Source of the DNA: Trichaptum fuscoviolaceum
Taxonomy: Eukaryota > Basidiomycota > Agaricomycetes > Hymenochaetales > Trichaptaceae
Length of the DNA stretch: 64,000 nt
Direction of reading: 5' to 3'
Assembly: GCA_910574455.1 (NCBI GenBank)
Contig: CAJSYZ010000011.1
Coordinates: 1,488,001-1,552,000, forward strand
Shown piece after piece: positions 1 to 12,332 of the stretch. Each line of letters opens with the position of its first letter. Positions within the stretch are counted from its first letter, which is position 1. The translations under genes and the position numbers were made by a program. The notes beneath the pieces are model-generated. The model was not told the origin of the DNA. It made no database searches and worked only from the letters and a program-made list of their open reading frames with translations.

Positions 1-925
1 TGATAACAAATGAACTCATGATATCACACTCACCGCCGTCAATAATGGCCTTTTGTTATGTTTGATGTAAGTCATTTCAATCAGGTAAAGACAGTAAATC
101 AATGCATACATGAGCAACCTACAACACACGAACAGATTAGCGGCAAATTTCTGAGATTGGTTATCAGTCTCACATGAATATTCTCCCTTCCAAACTCCTT
201 ATTCAAGCTTTGGCTCAACGCACGCAAGCCAAACTTTCCCGCTGCAAACGCGCTTGTTGTCTTGTTTCCACGCCAGCTAGCTGTTGCTCCCGTGAAGATC
301 AGTGCACCGCGCTTGCCGACCGCGTCGAGATCGTTCGCCTTGAAGGCAGTGATGGCAAGCTTGGAGAACGCGAAGGCGGCGCGGACGTTCGTGTCAAGTG
401 CTTCTGCGACCTCCTCGTCTGTGATCTGCAGGAAAGGCTTCCATACGCCGTACCCTGCATTGAAGACAGCCACCCGCAACGCGTGCGTCGAGGAGGGCCA
501 ATGCTGCTGGATTGCGGAAAAGGCAGAGGTGAGCGAGGCAGCATCATATCCTGGCACGGCGAATGGAGCTGCCTGCAATTGCATATGCTATCAGAGAGTT
601 GGGCCATTCGCAAACTTTGGATGAACATACCTCACCGCCAGCTGCCGTTACTTCATCCACCGTCTTCTTGACATGGTCCGGGTTTCGTGCAATGACTGCA
701 ACGCTGTATCCAGCGAGAGCGAACACCTTCCTAATAGCACCAATGTCAGTACAGTGCTCAATGTCGGTACTTTGCTGCAAGATGCGAACGCTGTTGCGCC
801 TCCGGTTCCTAATCAATTGCAGTATAATGAGCAAGAAGCTGACGCAACAGCGGCGGAGACGTACCAGACCCATTCCCCACTCCTGCGACGACGAGAATGG
901 GGCGTTTCACAGCGTTCGCGGCCAT
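1..925 (-). CDS. Short-chain dehydrogenase/reductase (SDR), 3' end outside the window
   Basis: NAD(P)-dependent oxidoreductase with a Rossmann fold; the substrate cannot be told. The start at 925 opens with a beta strand and glycine-rich loop (ILVVAGVGNGSG), then KVFALAGYSVAVIARNPD, the NAG motif (VAVFNAGYG), and SAFAAGKFGLRALSQSLNKE. In that last motif the usual catalytic Tyr of YxxxK is Phe (FAAGK). This is known in an SDR subgroup ending in an HVAHVVIDG-like motif, which is also seen here. Exons that can be placed: 925 to about 865, a second ending at 631, 572-174, a 9-nt exon 118-110, and 49-34, after which a GTGAGT donor leads out of the window. The acceptor of the first intron is unclear. 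The family is sure; the exact gene model is not. Confidence 0.85.
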
Positions 926-1509
926 TTTGAATACGTTCACTGGAATAGGATTGAAGAATTAGATTTGTTCAATGGGGAGACACTACTTATATACTATTTG
1001 ATTGGGTGGCTCCCACTGTTTATGTCGCCATCTGCAACAATTCTGGTTGCATTCCGCGCATAAGTTCGTCCTTACTCAGCCCCGGCCATCTTGCTTCTTT
1101 ACCGAATGTCTGTCTGACATCCTGAGTCTAATCAACCATAGACTTTTAGTTTTGCTTGGCTTCAACGGCACACACGATATGGTAGGGTCTGCGCTCTTTT
1201 CTGATGCTGCTGCTACAACTACGATCATCGAACAAGAAAACGGAAAAACGGATTCAAAATACGCAGCGTCGACAAAAAGGTGAGTAAAAATTAGCAATGC
1301 ACACGAAAGAAAGCAATTAAACAACTGAGATAAGCTGGAAGATGGCCGATAGCAGATTGGAGAAACGACAATAGAAAGTGTAGAGTATTAAGATGCGGAT
1401 GATCAGATAGGAGATAAAATGAAAGCAACTGGAAAAGATAAAAGGGACACTATGATCGATGTAACGATCCCTCCTTCATCTTCCTCACAGGAGTACCCCG
1501 CGTCCTAAC
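926..1509. other. Intergenic, no gene recognised
   Basis: Lies between the start of the SDR gene and the stop of the next minus-strand gene. Short ORFs occur on both strands, but none has a recognisable domain or convincing splice structure. Confidence 0.5.
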
Positions 1510-2769
1510 TCAATCGCTCCCCTCATCCTTGCATGCAATAAGCTGCTCCTCAATCTCCTTCTTGCACTCAACCTGGGATCGGATGGGCCTCTGAGAGGTC
1601 CAGGATGCAACTGATTCGAGACGATCAGGTGTGATTGCTGGAGATGCTTGAACACCTCGCTCGGCTCGGCCGCTCAGACGAGGTCTAGTAATCCTTCGAG
1701 GCCGTGAAAGCAGACATGTGCGTTTGGTGGGCGAACGTGAGTCTTCCTCAGAAGAGGAGTGGTCTGTTTCGATGCTTGCCCGGGCCCGCTTCTTCCCTTT
1801 CCCTGAGCCCGCTTGGCCTGTTATACCGACTAAAGTGGGCGCAGTGCTGTGCGTAGGGGACAACGGTGCACTGCTAGGTCCACTGGGAATGCGTTTGCTA
1901 GATGAGAGCTTACGACGAACGCGACGAGCTTTCTCGACCTCAAACTCGGAATCCGAATCGTCGCCATCGTACCCTTCAGCTTGGCGCACAGTTCGCTTCC
2001 GTTTCTGCGATACAGGAATGGCCGTAGCACTGGCATCTCTTGGTATCCGATGAGGCCGAGTGGATCCACCGGCGGGGGAGAGCGAGCGGAGACCCTCGAA
2101 GAGCCCTTCTTGACTGCCACCACCTTGTGGTGGATGCAAGTCTGGCCCCTCTGTTATCTCCGTGTTTGGTTCTCGCCCTGCCGAGGGTATGCTTTGGAAA
2201 GCGGAACCAAGGCTATTGCCAGTGCGAGGTCCGGAGAGAGGGAAGAGCACTGAGTCAGGAGAAGATTCGCGCGATGATCCACCGAAAGTCGCTGCGTTTG
2301 ATACTCCCGACATGTCGGAAAGTGCAGGAGAAGCGTCGCGAGTGATTATGCGGGAGCGAGGGCGAGCTTGATCTCTGAATGGGCCTGCATGACTGAGCAA
2401 GGGTCGGCGTGCTCGTTCAAGATGTCGCGGAGGGCGCTGGATGTGCGCGCCGTTCCTCGTACCTTGCGACGCAGTATTGCGTGCGATGGTCTCGCGGGCG
2501 TCTTGACGGCGTTGGCGGCGAAGGGACTGGATACGTTGTCGGGGTTGCGAATGACTATGGTCTACCGCTGTCGAGCCCGGTCGACTCGGAAGATCTACAC
2601 TGATAGTGGTACCAGTTACTGGTGCACTGGTATGCAGATGGACATGGATGGTGGGGTTAATTTCGCCTTGTCCATCGTTGTTAACGGAGAAACGGGGTGC
2701 GACTGCTGCTGACGGGGCCGCGTCTGCAGTAGAGGAGAACCATTTGAAGAGTCCTGTCAGGGAAAACAT
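1510..2769 (-). CDS. Hypothetical disordered protein, 419 aa
   Basis: A single uninterrupted frame that I do not recognise. The protein starts MFSLTGLFKWFSSTADAAPS and is then low in complexity: rich in Ser, Arg, Pro and Gly, with basic clusters (KRKR, RRVRRK, KGKKRAR), acidic patches (DGDDSDSEFEVEK) and SSSEEDSRSPTKR near residue 340. No enzymatic domain, signal peptide or clear membrane segment is visible. The basic clusters would suit a nuclear location, but that is inference. An uninterrupted 1.26-kb frame in intron-rich surroundings favours a real gene. A single large exon of a longer gene, or a fast-evolving orphan, is equally possible. Confidence 0.6.
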   Translation of the reverse strand: MFSLTGLFKWFSSTADAAPSAAVAPRFSVNNDGQGEINPTIHVHLHTSAPVTGTTISVDLPSRPGSTAVDHSHSQPRQRIQSLRRQRRQDARETIARNTASQGTRNGAHIQRPPRHLERARRPLLSHAGPFRDQARPRSRIITRDASPALSDMSGVSNAATFGGSSRESSPDSVLFPLSGPRTGNSLGSAFQSIPSAGREPNTEITEGPDLHPPQGGGSQEGLFEGLRSLSPAGGSTRPHRIPRDASATAIPVSQKRKRTVRQAEGYDGDDSDSEFEVEKARRVRRKLSSSKRIPSGPSSAPLSPTHSTAPTLVGITGQAGSGKGKKRARASIETDHSSSEEDSRSPTKRTCLLSRPRRITRPRLSGRAERGVQASPAITPDRLESVASWTSQRPIRSQVECKKEIEEQLIACKDEGSD

Positions 2770-4675
2770 CTTCGATATCTGCTGATTATCTGGTTAAGCT
2801 TTATAAAAGAACGGACGAATGAACTTCACCGACATTTTCTAAGGATATGGGTGGTCGAGAAGAAGCGGAAAAATTGTTGCGCTACTAAGTGGAAGTGAAT
2901 GCTTTGGATCTTGTTGGTAGGAGGTGGTCGTCCCAGACCTTTAGCTTTTATGAATATTTGAGGCCCAAGAGATGCAAACCGCTTGGGTGTGCTCGGACCT
3001 GTGCTGAGGCCGCCATATGTGATCTCTTTGTTTCTCAAAAGCAAATGACGGGCCAAAGCTGCCTCGTTCTGTATATGTAGGCAGAAGCTATGAATTGAGA
3101 GCGTATGACGCTTGGGCTGTACTTATTTCAAATTGCTTTCTCCTCCCCCTAGTACGCTTTCCACCTCTCCCTGCCTAAGAGCCAAACTCTCGACAAGTTT
3201 CGCCGGCTTGCAATACACTGGTCAAGACCTTCCTATCTTAGGTAGCAAGGAGAGTCGTACGGATTTCGAGTCCTGGGTCCTCTCCTCATTATCATATTAG
3301 TTGGGGACCTTTACACCTACGCAAACCACCTCCTTCACAGTATCTGTGTCTAAAGGGTTGATGTCGACAAACTCACTGACACGTCGTTTATTCTTTTAGC
3401 ACAGGTTTGTTTCGTTAGCATATCGAGATTCCTCTTGTCGTTGACCAGAATCCGTAGCAAACCTGATCACTTGCTTAGGCACATGGGCACCGATACGAAT
3501 GAGAGTATGGGTCGACATCCTACAGCTTTTCGGGTCTTCCTTTAGCCGTTAGGCACTTGCTTCTCCACTAACCACCGCGGCAGTTTGACCGTTTCATACA
3601 TCCATCCTGTCTGGGATTGCCAGTGTTCCAGCATGTACAAAGACGAAGACTATGTAGTCAAGGGATGTCATCAGCTCTCGACCCCTTTTCCAAACATACT
3701 CGTAGCTTTGCCGTGAGCGTCAAGGCTTTAGGACCCAGGAGGCCAGGATGGCTTCTGGATTCGTCATCAAAATCAGTGCACTGGCATATATGCGCGGTCA
3801 CTCGCTCGTTCTTCCCATTTTACTCGAGTTTGCCGATTAGAACTACAAGTGAGAGAGCGGCCACCGGGCAAAGGGTGAATCCAGATTGTTTATTCGAAGC
3901 GGTCATTAGTGAATGTACCAAGCTGGGTTTGCAAGGGGTGACTATGCACATCCATTTCATGAGATTTATGATGCGACTCGTCCATATCCGCTTAGGCTCA
4001 CAGGCGATTATCCGCTTGACGTCCATCTTATGGGAAGCATATTGAATTAGTAGCACTGGGATGACAACATTGCTGGCAATAAGTTATCTTCATGCCCAGG
4101 ATGTGCGCCAAATGCTCCTGTAGATAGTTCAAGTTAGAGTGAGTTCGTCGATAATTGATAAGAGGGACAATCAGGGTGATACTTGTCAGCCACATTGTCC
4201 GCCACTCATCACAAAATCCAACATCACTTCCCTCGGGATAACATCTTGTTTGCCAATCACACACAGTACCGGGAGCCCCCAACGGACACCATTCATTCGC
4301 AGGTGCGTGATGATGTAGTATGCAAGCGCAGTCATTAACAACCCGATAAAACATTGTACACCCTACTTATGTGCAATCATATGGGCCTGTATGGCAACAC
4401 CAGACGATGCACGTTAACTGGACTGAGTATACTTCACATGAAGAGGAATGTGAATGGTTCAGAGGCTATTGGAGTCTGCGAGTAAGGTGCTACTTTACGG
4501 TTTAGCACAGCTCACAAGCATGTAATTAAAATTAAATTATTAGCATAATTAATATAAGCTATTGTCCGGTATCCGTCCTGTGTTCTCGATCCTAAAGATG
4601 ATGACGCTTATGGAGAAGTATGCGCAGTGCAATTAACAGAGGGTTCTAAGATAAAACTAAGCAGCATGAATGATT
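2770..4675. other. Gene-poor stretch, nothing recognised
   Basis: About 1.9 kb with only short ORFs (at most 142 codons) on both strands. None shows a known domain or plausible introns. AT content rises near 4,500-4,700, at the 3' flank of the F-box gene. I found no repeat shared with the rest of the window. Confidence 0.5.
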
Positions 4676-6939
4676 TTATAAAAAAGAGAAAACTTCAAAA
4701 TGCTTCATGTTGTTGAGGGAAAAGGCCGGTGCCTAGAAATTGAGTGGGTGTTGGATGAGTCGTAAAGATAGGAGTAGGTTACACACCGAAAGTCCAATGA
4801 TCCGTTCATCATCAATCATGAATCCGGTATACGGAAACTCCTCGCATGACGTGACTTCGTGATATGGGAGGTAGCTCACGACAACTGAGCGAAATATTGC
4901 TGGCTCGCGAATTTCCGTCGGATCTATAACGAGGCGCTGTACGGGTCTGCTATGCAAATCCCCACTGCGATCGTCAGAGTTCAAACTTTCGTTCTCTGGT
5001 TCGTGACGCTTAGGGTGCACGTTGAAGTCGAGTACTTGCATTCGACAGGACGCACGAGGAGCAGGCCAAGGAGCAATTTTTGCACGAACGAATCGAGATC
5101 CATGCACGAACCTGCGAATTCCCATAAAAGATAGGTGAACGGACTAAGAGATCATTTCTTTCTAGCCACAATGCGCTACTTGAGAGAGAAGGGGGTGGGG
5201 GTCATAATGGGTCATGGATGGCATACCTTAACCAGGCATAGTTATGCCGTTCAGCTATCCATCGGGTATTTCGCGGCCCCCATTCCTCCCAAGGGACTTC
5301 CATCTCTTGTTTCATACCTATACTTCGCACCATCTCCGCATACCTCAAAAGAACACGATTTGTGACGATCACAGTATAGTTCCCGGCCTTTCCTCCAACT
5401 ACGGCCCTCCCATGCAGATCGAGCATTGTTCGATCAGTGACCTCTGAAAGATTATCGACGGCCGTGCGCTGTGGGTCAGTCGCGACCGACATTATGTGGA
5501 CCCGTACATCCTCTGCTGTATTAAAAGGCTTTCCTGCGCGGGTACCAAAGGAGAATGGGGCGGTATGTGATGTGATCTTGGAGTAAACATTATTTGTTGC
5601 GAGGCTGGGAAAGGCTAGTGACACCGATTTGCGTGGATACGGGTGTTCGGAGGTACTGAAGCGACTACGGACACATGCTATCTTCGCGGAGCACGGAGAC
5701 GTGGGTAGAGAATAGCAATCCGAAGGGGCTGCGAATGGATATAGCTTTATGGAACCAAATGGAAAATGGGAGGTGACCATGAATGCACGTGCCGAGATCA
5801 AGGTGAAGTCATCTGCGAATCGGAACGCAAGAAAATCTACCTCTCTCTGTACAACACGTCAATCCGTGAGTGGGTATTGCGCTCTCGGAATAAGTGAAGA
5901 ACTCACTACCAGAAGAATTCCTGTAGTCCACTGCCAAATCAGAACGCGTGGAACTGAGCGTACGAACAAAAAGAGCGCAAGGACGTCATCACAAATCTGT
6001 ACAGTCGCACGATCGAAAGCAAACGGAAGCATGTGCGTGAGGATAGGTGATTGTGCACCCGGGTGTGCAGTATTTGCGGAGATCGTGCGAAGGTGGATCG
6101 AGACGTGGTATTTGTACCTGCATAATGGGCAAGAACGAGTTAGTAACTTGCAGGGGATGAACCAATGAAAGCGTACGGGACATCATCGACCTCGGATTCA
6201 ACGATAAGAGACTGTACGAGTGCAATCAAGTCTTGCGAAGGATCAATTGCGAAGTCACGGCAGTCAAGACCGATATCTTCATGTTCCAGTTCCGCTACAC
6301 CTCCTTTTCTAGTAGCTGAAGGCAAGTATATGAGACTCAATCTCCTTGACTCTTGTCTTCCATCGTTGAAACTGTATAATCCATAGGCACCTAGTCCCGG
6401 GCCAAAGAAATCACGAGGGAAGCCTTCGGAGGGCATTGCTTTCGCAAAGATACCCCCTACAAGCTCGTACGCGGTGCATTCACCTTCTGAACGTACTGAA
6501 TAGCGTTTCTTCCAATTCATTTCTCGCCAAGACTTCCGTCTTGACAAAAGGAGAGACAGACGGTCAGAGATCGGTAGTCTCGATAGCGTCGAGTCAACAA
6601 GCCCATCAGCCCCCAATTCGATGTGGTACTTCAAGGCAACAGATTGCCTGATGAGATTTCGAAGTAACAAGCAGACCTGCGAGCAGTAGAGGGGGATAGA
6701 ATTAAGCGACAAAATGGATGAGCCGGTAGACAAGACTGACGTACGCCTGTGCAGGTCACCACTGACCGCCATTCGACTTGCAATAGGACTCTGATGAGCA
6801 ATTCCACAGGAAGATCAAGGAATTTAAGGCCGTATGGGTGCATGTATCCGCAGTGGTTCTCGAAGACGGCGTCTATCTCCTTATTATAGTCAACCATGCC
6901 ACCTTTTATACCTCTGGGGTCGATGTCGGGCCTGATCAA
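4676..6939 (-). CDS. F-box protein of the basidiomycete-expanded type
   Basis: Probably a substrate adaptor that binds Skp1 in an SCF ubiquitin ligase; the substrate is unknown. The F-box lies at the N-terminus (LKFLDLPVELLIRVLLQVEW). It is followed by LLRNLIRQSVALKYHIELGA and SLLLSRRKSWREMNWKK, a pattern common in Agaricomycete F-box families. The frame runs through introns near 6,755-6,700 (donor GTACGT, acceptor CGCAG), about 6,180-6,120 (donor after DVP), and about 5,235-5,130. A last intron (GTGTGT...TTCTAG) gives a short final exon ending KHFEVFSFL and a TAA at 4,676-4,678. Translation could start at 6,939 (MIRPDID) or nearer the F-box at about 6,843 (MHPYGLKF). No inactivating change was seen. 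Confidence 0.75.
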
Positions 6940-8063
6940 AGTATACAGGAACCGGATGCGATTCGAAGGATGTGAACCTAGCTTTCGTCGGAAAATACTC
7001 TAGAATGCACAGCGTAGCAAGTCTGGATGGCGATGAATGTGTCGGACTAGTTAGACAGCGATTCGAGTCCGGGCCATCCGAATATTATTCGTGCTCCACT
7101 GATGCCTATTCGAAGACAAAGGAGAAGAGAGGTCGGAGGTAGGAGAATTAATTAGGAAGGCACGGTCCTTGAGAATAGTAGTAGGATTTGTCTCTAAAGT
7201 GCATAGCGATGAGTGTAGCTTAGTCTAGTAGCAAATGCAAGACTCGCATAATTGTAATCCTACTGACTCAAATGCGAACGACAAAGTCTCCACTCTAGCA
7301 ACTGAACGAAGCCCGCGAACTTGGTTTGCATACACGTACGGTACTTTACCGATTCTCGAGCAAGTCGCGACTTGCACCGTGTTCTGAGTGTGCTTGACCT
7401 TCCTCAGGATTAATCTGGAAGCGGAATTTATAGCGAAAGCACTTTTATCGTCCACTGTTCCGGTCCTAGACGAGCTAAGTGCAGTAGGGGAGCCAACGGA
7501 TAAAGTCAATATGAATCGAGGCCCCCTTGCCTATCGTGATGATCGCCGGTGGGTGTCCACAAGAGAAGGCCAGAGAGGGAAGGTGCCTAGGCGTAGTTAT
7601 AAGACACGTATCGGGGACGCAAGAGGAGTGAGAGATAGTCGTGGTAGCAGGAGAGGGTTTCTTCGGAGCTTCTCTTGGGAGAAAGTAAGAAAGCAAGCTG
7701 AAACACAGTCAACTCGTCCTCACCAAGATCAGAATGTCATGACTTCTATCAAGAAACGGCAGCAGAGCTCTGGTCTACAGTAGAGACCGCAACGAATGTG
7801 TTGGTTAGGAATGAAGATGAGCGCGGGTGGCACGGTACAGACTGTACACTCCCATTAATCAAAGTGTTTCTCACGCCTACTATAACTGAAGATCGAATAA
7901 CCGAAGGCGGAGTCATTCATAACATATGAGGTACAGTCTTAGACGATACAAATTACATAGAACAATGCAAGAAGCCGTTAACACAATATTCGATACTCAC
8001 AATGTGCAACTGAAAGATGAAAAGGAGAGAGGAGCAGAGGAGAGGAAGGAGCATTGTTAAATT
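6940..8063. other. Intergenic, no gene recognised
   Basis: About 1.1 kb between the F-box start and the stop of the rhodanese-like gene. It holds overlapping short ORFs on both strands (longest 131 codons, plus strand, 7,388-7,783) with basic, low-information sequence. None was recognised and none is called. Confidence 0.5.
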
Positions 8064-9396
8064 TCATGAAGATATGAATGACCCCTCAGGTTGGACAAAC
8101 GTTGGGAGGCCCGCATTCTTCCAAGCGTCGAAGCCTCCAATGATGTCCGTAGCATTCAACAAGCCAATCTCGTGCAGCGCAACAGCTGCAAGGCTGCTTG
8201 CCCGGCCATCCTGGTCTAAAACGATGATTCTCAAATCAAACCGATCGGCGATGGACAAGCGTTCATCTATGTTACGTGGATCAAACTTAAACTCGAGATC
8301 CGTGCGTGCAACAACGAGGGAGTCAGGTACTTCTCCATGCAATTGACGTAGAGGGGAGGGCCGGATGTCGACGAGGACGACGGGTAATGTAAATGTCAGG
8401 GAATGTAGTTCCGACAACGCTTGTTCCGGTGTGAGTCGCTCTAGGCGAGTGCGAGCGGATGCCACCAGCTGGGTAGACGATTGCGCACCTCGGGGAGGCG
8501 TCTTGGGATTGAGTACGTGTGACGTCTGGAGTTAGAGAGTTTAGACACATAATATGCAACGAACGAAAGCAACTTACTTTGCGCACAATATCCCATATCA
8601 TTGCTTCATCTGCCCCCCAGCTCCCATCTATGCCTTCGTCGCTCAAGTATGTGTCTTCAATATACCCTAACCACCGATCTCCACCCTCTGCGCGCACTTC
8701 ACGCAGGCGGCCCAGAAATTTTGCGCACGCTAGCGTCGCAGCTTTCTCCACCAACTGGGCGGACGATCCGACAAGCACAAGGGGCCAACGCGGGGGTTCT
8801 GCCCTGCTTCTACCACTCCGCTTGCTGCCCCTCGCTACCGAACCCGAGTACGAGCTCGAACGCGACATACCGTTCGACGCCGAGCGGTATGCATGCGGTC
8901 CGGCTGAGGCAACCGCAAATAAGTACTGATGCAGCTTGAGAGACGTTCGGAGTGCTCGGACGACATGGCCGAGGGACATCTCAGCATCCTTGGGGGAAGA
9001 GGCCGTTGCAAGTGTCAATGCGACACCCACTTTTATACCATCAATTGTCTGGGCATGGCTGATAGCCCTCCAAGCGACACCTTGCGCAACACGCTGCCGG
9101 ACAGAGTCCAAGGTGTTATGCGGGTCCCCGTTTAACTGCACGAGAGGCAGAGACTTCTCAGTTAGCGATGAAGAAGATGACACCGAGCGGTGGCCATTGA
9201 GAGGACCGTAGGACTTGACTACAGCTCCGGTGTAGGAGTTTCGCGAGGGTATTGGAGATTGCGACAAGGCAGACAAATGTGTAGAAGGAGAGCGCTGATG
9301 GGCCGACTGCTCTTCAGCAACAGGCGGCTTGGGAGGAAGGGCTACGTCGATGTGAACGTGTCCGTCCGCTTGAGTGTGCGTGATGGTTAGCGACAT
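8064..9396 (-). CDS. Protein with degenerate C-terminal rhodanese domain
   Basis: Two exons, 9396-8578 and 8525-8064. The join of VRK to TSHVLNPKT uses donor GTAAGT and acceptor CCAG and keeps the frame. The start MSLTITHTQ at 9,396 is preferred over an in-frame upstream ATG at 9,432. The N-terminal two thirds has a Ser-rich linker and a conserved-looking block (RQRVAQGVAWRAISHAQTID to ADEAMIWDIV) that I cannot name. The C-terminus folds like rhodanese: VVLVDIRPSPLRQLHGEVPDS, then RIIVLDQDGRASS, then GFDAWKNAGLP. Where active rhodaneses carry the sulfur-accepting Cys (CxxGxR) this protein has Asp (DQDGRA), so it is probably not a sulfurtransferase and may be a regulatory or binding module. 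Confidence 0.7.
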
Positions 9397-9741
9397 GTCT
9401 GCGCTTGTTGTTTGTAAGTAGCTTGCATACACCTCGCACGTTGAGCAAGGAGATTAATAGGGTGTCGCCGTCTTGTTGGCTGAAGCCAACCCTGCGACAG
9501 CGAGACGCATGTTAGGCACGCTGTGGTTGTTGTCTCTTTCGGAATCTGCTCGTGACGCTGCGTGCAATAAGAGCGCGTCTCGGTCGCGTCATACATACAT
9601 TTGGCCACCTGACACTAAAATATTTCTGATTTATACACAATTCATGCGAAGGGAGAGGGGATCAATATTGGCAGTATTAGTATTAATATGACATAGCAAA
9701 TACGTGAAGCAGTGAGATGTCCAATATAAGATCGTCTCGTT
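9397..9741. promoter_or_regulatory. Intergenic gap between the rhodanese-like gene and TOM70
   Basis: 345 bp that must contain the 5' flank of the rhodanese-like gene and the 3' flank of TOM70, both on the minus strand. I see no distinct promoter element or terminator. Confidence 0.4.
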
Positions 9742-12077
9742 TTACATCATCATTGCAGCCCGCGCCTGGTCGTCTGCGTACCTGAATGTTTGCGCAATGT
9801 CTGGGAAGTTTTTGGCGAATTCATACTGCGCTTCGGCGGCCTGGAAAAAGTGCGCGTTCAAGCAGGCATCGGAGAGAGAAAGAGATTGAGTACGTACATA
9901 AGCAAACTGCAGCGCGTTCATGATATCTGCCTCCGTCCTTGCAAGCTCAACCTGGTGACGGAACAGCTCCGAAGCTCTCTCAACTTTCCCCTGCTGTAAG
10001 CTGATCTGTGCCAGCGTCGCCACAGCAGCTTCGCAATCCGCATCATATTCGAGTGCCTCGCTAATAATCTTATCCGCCTCGTCGAGGTTGTTTTTCCATT
10101 GGAAAATGGTGAGACCCTTATTGACCAACGCGAGTACATTGATCGGTGGTTTCTTGGTTTTCTCTATCTCGATAGCGCGGTCGAACTTCTCGACTGCATC
10201 TTCAAAGCGCTTTTGGTCCAGTAGAAGTTCTCCACTGAGGTGATCATCAGTATACGGTGCACTGAAGAGCAGAGGTAGTACACACTAGTAGTTATGCGGT
10301 TCGCTCCGATCAGGGAACGCCTTGAGCGCCCTCCGGAATGTTGCCATAGCGTTCTGGAGTCGACCACCTTTATATTGGGCAACGGCCAATTGAATGTGAC
10401 TGAACACGAACGTCGGGTCTAACTCCATAGACTTATTGTAGTTCTCGGCTGCGTCGTCATATTGACCCATGATGAACAGCACTTTAGGAGACACAATAAG
10501 AGTACAGCTCTGCATAAAATCACCAGTTTGTACAGACCTTGGCCACGATGATAGTATATATCAGGATCGTTCGGATTATGCTTAATGGCCTGCTCAAATG
10601 CCTCGAAAGCCGCTGTCGCGTCACCCTGCTCCATATGAACGCTGGCGATCTTCACCCAGCTCTGTGTGAACGTCGGCAATGTCTTGATCGCCTCCTCAAG
10701 ATCCTCCTTTGCTCCTTGGGAATCGCCCCAGAGGAACTTGTAGGAGCCCCGAACATTCAGAGCTTGGGCCTTGCCTTCGGTGAAGGAGATGCCTTGGTCG
10801 ATAGCCTCGTTTATCAGAGTTACTGAGTGATCGTAGTCGCGTGCTTCCAGTGCCTCGAGCGCCAGTTTGAGCGTGTTGTCACCGGTAGAGCACTCCTCTG
10901 GAAGTGAAGGAATAGGACCTACACAAGACGTTGAAGTTAGGCATAGACAATAAGTGCTGGAGACACTTACGAGATCGGAATGCACCAAAATACGCGTCAA
11001 CGAATGTGTGGGGTGGTAGCCGAGGTTCTCGTTTCTGAAGCAATCGGCAAAGTTAGTAAATGAAATGAGATTAAATGGCTGAAAGCAATCACTGAGTAAA
11101 TCTCCTTCGCCTTCGGCTCCGTAATCTTCTTCAAGACACGCTCTACAGCCTGGGAAGCGTTCGGGTCGGCAAATCTCATGAGGAGCGTGACAGCCGTAAA
11201 GTCTAGACCGTTGTTGGCAATCTTATCCTGAATTACGATTGAACTTACCTACCTCGCAGTGCCTCCTCTAGCCTACCAAGTTTCTCGAGAGCATTCCCTC
11301 TTCGTTGAATCGAGCGCTCATGCTTGGGGTTTATTTTCAGTGCCTCCGTGCAGTCGTCTATGGCCTTTTCATATTCTGGCTTAGGAAAGTACATGTAGCC
11401 TAAAGATGGTAGGTGGTGAGCTTTCACAGAATACGAATGGTAGTGTTGCAACGAACTTGCTGCACGATTGCTGTAGAACACAGGTTCAGGTTTCGGCGAG
11501 ACTTCAATTGCACGAGTGTAGAATTTGACAGCGTCTTCAAATTTCCGGTCCCCGTAGGCTGAATTGCCCTTAGTCTTCAGCTCAGTAGCTAACTTTGACC
11601 TTTGCTACACATGATTTAAGAATACACATGGTTTGCCACAATCGACACAGCGGACGTACCTCAGCAGAAAGGCTTTGCACATCCACGCTAGCGGCTAGTG
11701 CTATTGGTAGATGAGATCATCTACCTTCATAACATTGTGCTGGGCAAGAACGTACCGGCATCAACATCTTCCGATTTGACCTCCTCGACCTTGCCTGCTT
11801 GAGGCTTGATTTCTTCCAGTATTGGACCCGATGCATCCGTCTCCTTTGCAGCCTTTTTCTTCTTCCCAGACTTTTTCTTCTTCTTACGGGTTGTCTCTAC
11901 ATCGCCGTTCTCGCTCGGAGGCCTTGACGAGCTCGAAGAAGTCGAAGCATAGTATGCGACACCGCCCGCTGCAACGACAACGGCCGCACCAATAAGTAGG
12001 GCACGCTTGTGCTCAGAGACGAAGTCCTGAACACGCTCGACTACTGAAGAAGCAGTCGATGGCGTTGAAGACGACAT
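9742..12077 (-). CDS. TOM70: Mitochondrial import receptor subunit Tom70
   Basis: Outer-membrane receptor that takes carrier-type preproteins and their chaperones from the cytosol and passes them to the TOM pore. The N-terminus has one membrane anchor (ALLIGAAVVVAAGGVAYYAS), then a Lys-rich linker, then TPR repeats. The first TPR block reads LKTKGNSAYGDRKFEDAVKFYTRAIEVSP, followed by EYEKAIDDCTEALKINPKHERSIQRRGNALEKLGRLEEALR. The core includes DFTAVTLLMRFADPNASQAVERVLKK and KREPRLPPHTFVDAYFGAFR, typical of Tom70. Later TPRs follow (QYDDAAENYNKSMELDPTF; NLDEADKIISEALEYD), and the C-terminus is YADDQARAAMMM. At least eight exons are joined by GT...AG introns of about 50-60 bp. The frame can be followed across them with no lesion. 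Confidence 0.92.
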
Positions 12078-12332
12078 AAGTGCCGGATGAGCGAAAAGGT
12101 AAGACTGGCGAGAGAAAACAGAAAGAAAATATAATAAAAGCGCTGTTCAAGTTTCGGCAAACACCGCCCAACGCGTCACGTCCAGCCGAAACGGCCAGAG
12201 ACTTAAGTCGCAAATTATCGAGTGGTAATAATTATAACTACTGGTTACGAGTCTATCCTCCAAGATGCAATATACATTATTTGACAGACGGGAAATTGTA
12301 CACTAAGTCGAATAACTATCGAGAACCATCCC

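Noticed and set aside
2826..4354. Several ORFs of 60-142 codons on both strands
   Set aside because: No domain, no splice signals joining them, no repeat relation and no codon pattern like the neighbouring genes.
7225..7783. Overlapping ORFs of 73-131 codons between the F-box and rhodanese-like genes
   Set aside because: They overlap on opposite strands and contain no recognisable protein text.
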